From Opitutales bacterium UBA5694 (lineage in GTDB: Bacteria; Verrucomicrobiota; Verrucomicrobiia; Opitutales; Opitutaceae), in the NCBI GenBank assembly GCA_002420185.1, contig DIHO01000007.1, positions 235,266 through 299,265 on the forward strand: a stretch of 64,000 nt of DNA, read 5' to 3'. The position numbers were made by a program, and so were the translations under genes. How positions within the stretch are numbered: position 1 is the first letter of the stretch; every line of letters starts with the position of its first letter. The notes beneath the pieces are model-generated. The model searched no databases. It was not told the DNA's origin and worked only from the letters and a program-made list of their open reading frames with translations. Shown here piece by piece: positions 36,389-44,077 of this stretch.

Positions 36389-36813
36389 TTAATCACCAAA
36401 GGAATTTTTTATCCTGAATCGTTTTCGTCGCCGAGCCACTAAAACTTCATCTTTCAACGCAGCCGGTGAGATCGCTTCTGCTCCGCCTGCCTCGATGAAT
36501 GCGAAACCGCCCGATTTTCCGTGCCAACACGAATAAGCTAATTTCGGGCATCGCCACTCACAATTTATTCAATCATAGCATCCTCGGTCCGGGAACTGAG
36601 TTAATGAAGAAGCTCAAAAGAGTCGTCACCAAACTGATGCAATCGATCGATCTACCTACCCTTTCCATCCATTGCGATCGTTACTCTCCACCTTTTCTCA
36701 TCGCGGATTTCCTTCAGCTCCTCCTGAAGCGTGCGGACGATTTCGTTTGTCCCATCCCCTGATCGCTTTTTAACCAAACCCCAAGTTTGGGCAACATTGA
36801 ATCCATCGACCAT
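36389..36813 (-). pseudogene. Decayed YacP-like NYN-domain ribonuclease
   Basis: ATG at 36813 begins MVDGFNVAQTWGLVKK and, after EIVRTLQEELKEI, ends the first frame with VTIAMDGKGR and TAG at 36652. These match the NYN/YacP motifs VDGYN-I..W and -TVVFDG.G. In a shifted frame the sequence continues with QFGDDSFELL, LSSRTEDAMIE and IVSGDAR, like the family's D..IE.L....V.VVTSD.-R. The C-terminal frame ends with AGGAEAISPAALKDEV and stop at 36389. Several stops and shifts make it a pseudogene. Confidence 0.72.
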
Positions 36814-36915
36814 CAAGTGAATCTGCTCTCCTGCTTACCCATCTTCAGTCCTTTACACGTTGACCTCTCATCCTAGCACTCCAATACCAATCCTAAAAAA
36901 AATTGAATTTGTCGC

Positions 36916-37176
36916 ATGAAAAACAATGACGATCCAGAATGGGAAATCGTCGATTCCCTCCCCAACGAAAAGAAGACCCGCACAAAGAAGACGGTCAAGC
37001 TTCGCATATCCAAAAAGTTTGTCATCGGAGCCATTATCGGAATCGGCATCGCTATTCTCTACCCGCCATCGATTGTCAACCTCGTCCGCACCTTGTTCGC
37101 CTGGAAATGGCTGGTTCTGCTCATAGTCCTGTATTGGCTTGCCCGTTGGTTAATCCGGCGTAACACGCGTAGATAG
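36916..37176 (+). CDS. Small two-helix membrane protein
   Basis: 86 aa. Charged cytoplasmic N-terminus (about 33 residues, ending in KKTVKLRISKK), a membrane helix at about 35-50 (FVIGAIIGIGIAILYPPS), a second at about 62-77 (WKWLVLLIVLYWLARWLI), and a basic tail RRNTRR. No family recognised. It is 64 bases upstream of a D,D-carboxypeptidase in the same direction and may share its transcript. Confidence 0.7.
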   Translation: MKNNDDPEWEIVDSLPNEKKTRTKKTVKLRISKKFVIGAIIGIGIAILYPPSIVNLVRTLFAWKWLVLLIVLYWLARWLIRRNTRR

Positions 37177-37240
37177 TTTATTTAGAAATTTCGTTTGCGA
37201 GCAGTAACCACAATAGACTAACTCGGCTCGATTCAAGATT

Positions 37241-38272
37241 ATGTACAAGAAGCTGTTCGGTATCGCTCTGCTCGCCCACATCCTCGTATTCGCCTTTATA
37301 GGGCTTCGACAAGGAACAGAGCCCGCAACCGCCAATGGGTCTGAAAACCTGGATACTCCCGCCCACCCTTTTTCAAGAAGCAAAGCAGAGAGCGAAGTGG
37401 AAGAAGACGATCTGCTGGAGGAGATCGAACCGAAGCTGGAACTCGCAGTTGTCGAAGAATTTCCTGATACCGCCTCCGAGGTCTTACCAGGAAATATTCG
37501 TACCGACGATCTCACATCCGGTTTCCTGTACGACTTCTCCAATCAACGGCTTCTTTGGGAAAAAGATAGTACTAAGCCAGTTCGGATAGCATCTATGACG
37601 AAAATGATGACCGCCCTCCTCGCGTTTGAAGACGAAGAATCGAAATCAGACTTATCTATGGATACCGTCATTCAGGTCACCACTGACGCTTTTAAAATTG
37701 GAGGGAGCCAAGTGTGGCTAGATCCTCGGGAAAGTTTCACTCTCGAGGAACTACTTATCTCAATCATGGTAAAGAGTGCGAACGACTCCTCGTACTTGGT
37801 TGGCGAATACTTAGCCGAGGGAAGTATGGACGGTTTTGTCGAACGAATGAACGAGCGAGCAGTTGAGCTCAAAATGAATTCCACCCACTTTTTCAATGCC
37901 CACGGACTTCCCGAGGGCAAAATGGGAAACACGGCCTCTTGCCAAGACCTTGCTCGACTGGCAATCGCACTCATGCGATACGAAAAGGCTCTCGAATGGG
38001 CATCTATTCAAACCTACAAATTCCGGGCTGATAACAGCACGCCAACCGTAATTGCAAACCACAATCGTCTCATACTCACAACTGAAGGGGTCGATGGATT
38101 GAAAACCGGATACACAAAAAGAGCCGGCTTCTGCGTCACAGCTACTTGCCTCCGGGACGGACGTCGCCTCATCGCTGTAACTACTGGATTCAAGTCTAGC
38201 AAGCGCCGCGACACCTTCACGCAGGAGCTGATCAACTGGGGCTACAGTCAACTTGCGAAAAACAACGCGTAA
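37241..38272 (+). CDS. D-alanyl-D-alanine carboxypeptidase (S11 family, PBP5/DacF-like)
   Basis: 343 aa. N-terminal membrane anchor/signal (residues 5-22), an acidic linker to about 85, then the penicillin-binding S11 domain. All three active-site motifs are present: SMTK at 118-121, SAN at 179-181 and KTG at 288-290. Removes the terminal D-Ala of peptidoglycan stem peptides in the periplasm. The C-terminal membrane-binding helix of E. coli PBP5 is missing, so it is probably held by the N-terminal helix. Confidence 0.95.
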   Translation: MYKKLFGIALLAHILVFAFIGLRQGTEPATANGSENLDTPAHPFSRSKAESEVEEDDLLEEIEPKLELAVVEEFPDTASEVLPGNIRTDDLTSGFLYDFSNQRLLWEKDSTKPVRIASMTKMMTALLAFEDEESKSDLSMDTVIQVTTDAFKIGGSQVWLDPRESFTLEELLISIMVKSANDSSYLVGEYLAEGSMDGFVERMNERAVELKMNSTHFFNAHGLPEGKMGNTASCQDLARLAIALMRYEKALEWASIQTYKFRADNSTPTVIANHNRLILTTEGVDGLKTGYTKRAGFCVTATCLRDGRRLIAVTTGFKSSKRRDTFTQELINWGYSQLAKNNA

Positions 38273-38523
38273 CCGGTCGAAAAATCAACTAGATTGCAAG
38301 GCGACATGTCTATTCCCACTATTTCAGTATCAATCCCTTGCTCTGCAAAGTACAGATTGAATAAGTCAGGCGATTTAACCTGTTTAATAATAACTTCAAT
38401 ATTTGGATACTAATAACGATTAGACTTTTCAAATGCTTCTAAAATCAATGTAACTCCTGCACAAAACGCGGCGGCCCCCTTCAATAACAATCCTTGCGAA
38501 TCGCTTTCAGTAAATGTATTCAC
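38248..38523 (-). pseudogene. Unidentified gene fragment with one in-frame stop
   Basis: Minus-strand frame from a GTG at 38523 gives a very protein-like sequence: SDSQGLLLKGAAAFCAGVTL, ILEAFEKSNRY, TAG at 38410-38412, then YPNIEVIIKQVKSPDLFNLY and FAEQGIDTEIVGIDMSPCNL, ending with TGA at 38248 inside the end of the convergent carboxypeptidase gene. I do not recognise the family. The uninterrupted similarity of style on both sides of the stop suggests a recently inactivated gene. Nothing else is visible in 38273-38602. Confidence 0.5.
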
Positions 38524-38602
38524 CTAAAAAGCCTCGAAATCATTCTATAATCAACCAATGTCCTAGCACATACTGATAATTATTTATAACTCCTGAATCA
38601 CA

Positions 38603-39730
38603 ATGCCCACCGTTCGACTCAATGGTCTTCAAAAAATCTATCCGGGGAAGGGCAAAAACCCGCCGGTCGAAGCGGTGAAGAAAATCGATCTCGAAATTCA
38701 AGACCGGGAATTCATGGTTCTGGTCGGACCATCGGGGTGTGGGAAGTCAACGACCCTTCGTATGATTGCCGGACTGGAAGAAGTCAATGATGGGACAATC
38801 GCGATTGATGACTACATAGTCAACGAGCTTCCGCCGAAGGATCGCGATATCGCCATGGTGTTTCAGAACTACGCACTCTACCCTCACATGACGGTTTTTG
38901 AGAACATCGCCTTCGGACTCAAGTTGCGAAAATTCCCCAAAACAGAGATCCAAAACCGAGTCGAGGAAGCAGCTCGCAACCTAGGCATCGAAGATTTACT
39001 TAACCGGAGGCCCAAAGCCCTTTCGGGAGGACAACGTCAAAGGGTCGCCGTTGGGCGGGCTATTGTTCGCAAACCCAAAATCTTTCTCTTTGACGAACCG
39101 CTTTCGAATCTCGATGCCAAAACTCGAGCATTCACACGCATGGAGATATCCAAGCTCCATTCCCGGCTAGACGCTACCATGATATACGTAACTCACGACC
39201 AGATTGAGGCCATGACGATGGGTGATCGCATTTGCGTAATGAATGATGGAGAAATAATGCAGACCGCTGATCCACTCGAGCTCTACAACAAGCCCGCGAA
39301 TCTTTTTGTGGCCGGATTTATTGGTAGCCCCTCCATGAACTTCATTAACGGCCGCGTAAAACGAAAAGACGGAAAAGTGCTGCTTTGTGAAATCGGCACA
39401 AGTGAAAACGTCATGCAAATCGAACTGGGACCTCGCCTTTCCAGCCTCGCTGAGTCTCATGTAGGTAAAGAGCTGATACTTGGGATTCGTCCTGAGAATC
39501 TAATAATTAGCCCCGGCAAAACCCAGGCAGGTAATGGAGTCGACCTCGAAATAGAAGTTATCGAGCCAATGGGAAACGAAACTCTACTTTATTTGTCCAA
39601 TGGGGTAACTTCCGTTACTGCCCGAGCAGCGAGTGATTCCCAACTGAATATCGGCGAGCAATTAAAAGTCGGATTCGATCTAGGAAACGCTCACTTATTT
39701 GATCCGACAACTGAGCTATCATTATCCTAG
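38603..39730 (+). CDS. ugpC: Carbohydrate ABC importer ATPase (UgpC/MsmX/MalK family)
   Basis: 375 aa. Walker A GPSGCGKST at about residue 42, signature LSGGQRQRVAVGRA at about 137, Walker B IFLFDEPLSNLDA at about 157, and a C-terminal OB/TOBE domain (about 240-375, with LGIRPENL) that defines the sugar-importer subgroup. It stands alone without permeases or binding protein nearby, like MsmX, which serves several importers. The UgpC assignment is by family, the substrate is unknown. A presumed altronate dehydratase follows 96 bases later. Confidence 0.93.
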   Translation: MPTVRLNGLQKIYPGKGKNPPVEAVKKIDLEIQDREFMVLVGPSGCGKSTTLRMIAGLEEVNDGTIAIDDYIVNELPPKDRDIAMVFQNYALYPHMTVFENIAFGLKLRKFPKTEIQNRVEEAARNLGIEDLLNRRPKALSGGQRQRVAVGRAIVRKPKIFLFDEPLSNLDAKTRAFTRMEISKLHSRLDATMIYVTHDQIEAMTMGDRICVMNDGEIMQTADPLELYNKPANLFVAGFIGSPSMNFINGRVKRKDGKVLLCEIGTSENVMQIELGPRLSSLAESHVGKELILGIRPENLIISPGKTQAGNGVDLEIEVIEPMGNETLLYLSNGVTSVTARAASDSQLNIGEQLKVGFDLGNAHLFDPTTELSLS

Positions 39731-39826
39731 ACCTCGCGCTTTTTGTTATTATCGCCTTACAGAACACCTTTCTCGGTTATCTGAAGCCGAAACGAAATCC
39801 TTTCCTCTAAATACGATCTCTCCAGT

Positions 39827-41467
39827 ATGAATTCTACTTTAAAAATTGACGCGAAAGACACCGTCTCAGTAGCCCTCAAAGACCTGCCTGCTTTTACTCC
39901 AATAGGGGACGGTGTAACCACCCAAGCAACCATTCCCACAAAACATAAAGTCGCACTGAGGGATTTCAAAAAGGGTGATAGGATCTACATGTATGGCGTA
40001 ACAGTCGGAGTGGCAATCGAACACATTCCGGAGGGCGGCTTGCTGACGACAGAAAATGTCGCCCACGAAATTGATCGTTTCTCGGCAGCAGACCGAAAGA
40101 GCGACACTATCTGGTCAGCTCCAGACGTATCAAACTGGCAAGGAAAGACTTTCATGGGCTATCATCGCTCTAGTGGCCGTGTCGGTACGCAAAACATTTG
40201 GCTCGTGGTGCCCATGGTTTTTTGCGAAAACCGAAACCTCGCTGTCATGCGCGAAGCAATCGCGGAAACTCTGGGCAAGGGCCAAAGAAGCAAATACGAA
40301 AGCCTATTCAAACGTATGGCCTATCTGCGTGCTCAGGGTGCCACCAAGGAACAATGGCTTGCCGAGGAACTCGAGTTGGAGTCTGACGATTTTCTGAGTC
40401 CATTCCCTAATGTGGACGGAGTGAAGTTTCTCCTACACGGACTAGGTTGCGGGGGAACCCGCGACGATGCCAATGCTCTGTGCGGTCTGCTTGCGGGATA
40501 CATCACCCATCCCAATGTTTCCGGTGCCACCGTCTTAAGTCTGGGTTGTCAAAACGCCGAAGTACGTATCCTAGAGCAGGAGATCGCCAAGCGGGATCCT
40601 AGCTTCGATCGCCCGCTACACATTCATGTTCAACAGAAGAGTCCCTCCGAGGAGGCGATGATCAGCAGGGCATTGAAGGAGATTTTTGTCGGACTGGACC
40701 GAATCAATCGCCTGGAGAGACAGCCGGCTTCTTTATCCAAGCTGGTTGTCGGTATGGAATGCGGTGGTTCTGACGGCTTTTCCGGCATATCCGCTAATCC
40801 CATACTCGGCAATGTTTCCGACAAACTCGTCACTCTGGGAGGAACTCCCATACTAGCAGAATTCCCAGAACTGTGCGGGGTTGAAGGTGAAATAATGAAT
40901 CGTTGTGTATCCGATTCCACCGCACATAGATTCGAGAAACTAATGAACGTATATGCCAATCGTGCCGAAGCGGTCGGCTCAGGTTTCCATGCTAATCCAT
41001 CCCCGGGGAATATAGCTGACGGACTAATTACTGATGCAATCAAGTCAGCCGGTGCGGCCAAAAAAGGAGGAACCTCACCTGTAGTCGATGTTCTCGACTA
41101 TCCAGAACAGGTAGCGAACCCAGGACTGAACTTATTGTGCACACCGGGCGGTGATGTGGAATCCACTACAGCACTAGCGGGAGCCGGGGCCAACGTGATC
41201 ATCTTCACCACTGGCCTTGGGACACCCACCGGAAATGCGATTACGCCGACTTTGAAGGTAGCAACCAATTCAGTTCTCGCCAAACGCATGAACGATATTA
41301 TCGACTTCGACTCAGGCCCGGTTATCTATGGCCAGAAATCGATCGAAGCCATGGGAGACGAATTACTAGATCTAGTCGTTCGCACCGCAAGCGGTGATTT
41401 TACTCCAGCAGCTGTTCGTCTAGGACAAGATGACTTTCTTCCCTGGAAAAGGGGCATCTCATTATAG
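39827..41467 (+). CDS. uxaA: Altronate dehydratase family protein (UxaA/GarD)
   Basis: 546 aa, full length: an N-terminal SAF domain (residues about 5-95, KGDRIYMYGVTVGVAIEHIP) fused to the C-terminal dehydratase domain (about 120-546). Typical blocks are GYHRSSGRVGTQNIWLVVP, HGLGCGGTRDD, LSLGCQNAEV, GMECGGSDGFSGISANP and STTALAGAGANVIIFTTG. Enzymes of this family dehydrate altronate (or galactarate) to 2-keto-3-deoxy acids in uronate breakdown, using Fe. The exact sugar acid cannot be told apart from the sequence alone. No other uronate genes are next to it. Confidence 0.88.
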   Translation: MNSTLKIDAKDTVSVALKDLPAFTPIGDGVTTQATIPTKHKVALRDFKKGDRIYMYGVTVGVAIEHIPEGGLLTTENVAHEIDRFSAADRKSDTIWSAPDVSNWQGKTFMGYHRSSGRVGTQNIWLVVPMVFCENRNLAVMREAIAETLGKGQRSKYESLFKRMAYLRAQGATKEQWLAEELELESDDFLSPFPNVDGVKFLLHGLGCGGTRDDANALCGLLAGYITHPNVSGATVLSLGCQNAEVRILEQEIAKRDPSFDRPLHIHVQQKSPSEEAMISRALKEIFVGLDRINRLERQPASLSKLVVGMECGGSDGFSGISANPILGNVSDKLVTLGGTPILAEFPELCGVEGEIMNRCVSDSTAHRFEKLMNVYANRAEAVGSGFHANPSPGNIADGLITDAIKSAGAAKKGGTSPVVDVLDYPEQVANPGLNLLCTPGGDVESTTALAGAGANVIIFTTGLGTPTGNAITPTLKVATNSVLAKRMNDIIDFDSGPVIYGQKSIEAMGDELLDLVVRTASGDFTPAAVRLGQDDFLPWKRGISL

Positions 41468-41735
41468 ATAAAAACAAATCTTTACACACAATCTCACCGG
41501 GTTAACCGTGAATAAGGCATCCCAAAATTATCTGAGGTAGCGGCCGTGAAAACCCCAGTTCCCTTGGCTTGCGTATCTCTATTTTCGTGGGTCATAAACT
41601 AACTTCTATATGATCCATTGGACTTTCCCAGACGTTGGAAAAATTTTTGTTTTTGCACACAATGTCAAATTATAGATTGTAATGAAATCCCGCTAAGAAT
41701 TGTCTTCTTTTTAAAAATCCCCCAGGTTTTACTAA

Positions 41736-42343
41736 CTACATCTTCACATCCCAGTGAATTATGGAACTCCCAGCTTCTAAACTCCTAACCCGGTTTTCAG
41801 CATCACTCCTGGCTTCATTTTCTATGTCAAATTTTAGCTCATTCGGAAATTGTTTCAGTGCCCAATGGGAAGAGGTTCCAAGGGCCAACGACGACCCTTC
41901 ACTCATGACTCTCCAGGACGTGACTGATGAAAGAGCGATTCCGGTCAAGAAAACGGCTTGAAGGGCGTTGGGTTAAAGTTCCCGCCGTCTCAATCTGGTT
42001 GCTGAGTCAATAGAAAACATGTTACCTGCTAAACTGATATGATAATGGCGTGAGCCGAACGGTCGTCGAATACGAAATGTCCGAGCGGTTGGCCGAACAA
42101 ATCTGCTGTCTGCCAAACTTCACCCGGTCCCGTGGTTTGTTTCATCTGAGCTCCAACTTCAATTGTTCCAAAGCATTCCGGTTCGCCACTCGAACTCATC
42201 TTTGAAAAGTGAACTGCAGCGGGCCGCTCATTAAAACAAAATACATCAAAACGTCCCCCACAATGCTTAAACGCTGGTAGAGGCCCTTCAGTGGCCGGAT
42301 TCCCGGACTGAGCGTTCAGGGACTCAGGACTCACTATCACCAA
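41736..42343 (-). pseudogene. Decayed, unidentified gene remnants
   Basis: Two minus-strand frames look partly coding: 42343-42029 (ending QTADLFGQPLGHFVFDDRSA, HAIIISV) and, in a different frame, 41948-41736 (ALKQFPNELKFDIENEARSD, then LEAGSSIIHWDVKM). They do not form one frame and neither has a clear start. The first could be the end of a secreted hydrolase; I cannot name it. The rest of 41468-42399 shows no gene. Confidence 0.35.
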
Positions 42344-42399
42344 AGGAGCAACCTCCTCAGGAGGAATAACTAAAAAATCTTCGAATCGAGATAGAGTTT

Positions 42400-43242
42400 T
42401 TAATCATACTGCAAAAGAAAATCAAGGGCTAGAGTATCTGCACGATCCCTTAGATCTCTCCTAATGTGGTGCGCTTGATCCTTAACATCACACAGGACAA
42501 CATCCGCGCCCGAAGGACCGCGATAGGTGTAGACTACAATTTCGCTTCCAACCTTCTCAACCGTAGGATGGGGATCACACTGATTATACGCACTCCAAAC
42601 GCCGATACGCTGTTTCGCCGAATACATAGTCACTTTGGGCTTGGTGGAACCTTGATAGCTTTTGTCCTTATTCCCGATCACTTGAAAGATCGGAACCGAC
42701 TGCGTCCTTTCATCCGGTTCATGCCCGTCCTTAACCATGCCGCAGCTCATGGGAGCAAGCGCTGCAAACAGGGAGCTTTCCTTTGCCAAGCGGTAGCAGA
42801 ACAGTCCTCCACTGGAATGTCCCGTCGCGAAGATAGAGTTCGGATTAGCAATATTTTGCTTTATCATGGTCTCAATGACACCGGAGACGAAACCGACATC
42901 GTCATAATTCATTGAATGAAAATCATCTAAAAAATTCCATTTTGCCATCGGCTGAATCGCTTCTGCGCTAACTACGATCAAACTCCGCTCCTCTGCCTTC
43001 GGAGCCCAACGATTGCTTTGCCCATCCGCCTTTCCGCCTGCTCCATGAAAGCAAAACAGGACCGGGTAATCTCGCGTGCGATCATAGTCGCTCGGCGTCG
43101 TAACGATTAATCGCCTCGTTTGCCCATCATGTTCAAACCGAATTTCATTTCCGCCAGGGAGAAGGGAATCTAGATCCGATGCGAACGACTCTAGAACTAC
43201 CAAAGACAACCATACCAATAGAGTAACGAATGTCTTCCTCAT
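42400..43242 (-). CDS. Secreted alpha/beta hydrolase, PHB-depolymerase/LpqC-like esterase
   Basis: 280 aa from the ATG at 43242, giving a clean signal peptide (MRKTFVTLLVWLSLVVLESFASD); an upstream start at 43260 is less likely. The fold is the esterase type with the oxyanion stretch PVLFCFHGAGGKADGQ and the nucleophile elbow GHSSGG at about residue 142, as in polyhydroxybutyrate depolymerase and feruloyl esterases. The acid and His (DQAHHIRRDL near the end) follow in order. In the context of sulfatases and glycan genes, an esterase acting on acylated polysaccharide is plausible, but that is inference. Confidence 0.85.
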   Translation of the reverse strand: MRKTFVTLLVWLSLVVLESFASDLDSLLPGGNEIRFEHDGQTRRLIVTTPSDYDRTRDYPVLFCFHGAGGKADGQSNRWAPKAEERSLIVVSAEAIQPMAKWNFLDDFHSMNYDDVGFVSGVIETMIKQNIANPNSIFATGHSSGGLFCYRLAKESSLFAALAPMSCGMVKDGHEPDERTQSVPIFQVIGNKDKSYQGSTKPKVTMYSAKQRIGVWSAYNQCDPHPTVEKVGSEIVVYTYRGPSGADVVLCDVKDQAHHIRRDLRDRADTLALDFLLQYD

Positions 43243-43289
43243 TCGATCGACTCCAATCATATCCTATACTAATTACAATCTATTTCGAG

Positions 43290-43661
43290 TCAGTGCGTGC
43301 ACGCTAATATGCCCTCTACTCTACATGTACCAAGAAACCCCAAAACTACAGGATTCACTGGATCACGCCAGACATAGAATATCACCATCCCATCGACAAC
43401 CGTTCCGGGCGGGCCCCGCACGGCCTGGACATTGTTGTATTTCCAGCTGGGATACTGCTTCCCACTCACAAACAGATCTCTTTTTTTCCCTCCACGTGTG
43501 GCCCTGGTCCTGGGAGACCCATTCCCTAACTCGTCCTCCTCCGAAGCTATCCAGCCCAACAATTCCAGCACGCCATCAGTCTGCGGATACTGTCCGGTAA
43601 TTATCGATGGACGGCTAGGCGTAAAAATGGAGTTTTTGCAAAATACCTTGTTGAACCGCAT
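43290..43661 (-). pseudogene. Sulfatase N-terminal fragment lacking the catalytic Cys
   Basis: The minus-strand frame from the ATG at 43661 reads KVFCKNSIFTPSRPSIITGQ and YPQTDGV, an unmistakable type I sulfatase block (F..N..C.PSR.S-LTG.Y....G). The position of the formylglycine Cys is Phe (codon TTT at 43623-43625). After about 40 residues the sequence stops resembling a sulfatase (KRDLFVSGKQYPSWKYN...), so another remnant has been joined. No signal peptide or the upstream metal-binding DD. Inactive fragment. Confidence 0.75.
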
Positions 43662-43745
43662 TCCGCCAGGTTCAGCTCCTTTAAGTTGAACAATCGGGAC
43701 TCCTCTCCCTCAAAAAAGCTAAATAAAACGATAGGGTTGAGATTT

Positions 43746-43970
43746 TCGAGGGGCTGGATGGCAGTGGGAGTTTAGGAAGGCCAAGTGATTGGAGCTACCG
43801 ATGATGTAGGTTTCCGAGCGGGTGAGGTTCATCTTCACGATTTCCATGCGACGATTCTAAAGTTGATGGAACTGTATCACCCGTCCCTATGCACGAATCA
43901 CGATGGACCCGAAATGCGCTTGACCGATCTTCACGTCTACCACGACATACACAACTGCCCAGTAAGTTGA
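43746..43970 (+). pseudogene. C-terminal remnant of a DUF1501 protein
   Basis: The frame around the GTG at 43785 reads EGQVIGATDDVGFRAGE, VHLHDFHATILKLMELYH, and DGPEMRLTDLH. This matches the end of DUF1501 proteins: GATDE.G..A....VHVHDLHAT-LHLLGLDH...LT..F.GRD.RLTDV.G. A TAG at 43773 in the same frame and the lack of the rest of the ~450-aa protein make it a fragment. It lies between a sulfatase remnant and the Gfo/Idh/MocA gene, which suggests deletion in this area. Confidence 0.75.
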
Positions 43971-44077
43971 TTGGATACCCGGATGGTGAATTCGGAGCCT
44001 AAAACATTTGTCCCAGCGGACAAAGCGGGACTAAATACAAGCCAAACCCCATTAAGAAATTGTCCAAGAAACAGCAT

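Noticed and set aside
36370..36401. Inverted repeat CTTTGGTGA ... TCACCAAAG at the end of the NYN remnant
   Set aside because: Loop of about 14 bases and no proper T run after the stem on the minus strand; unlikely to be a functional terminator now.
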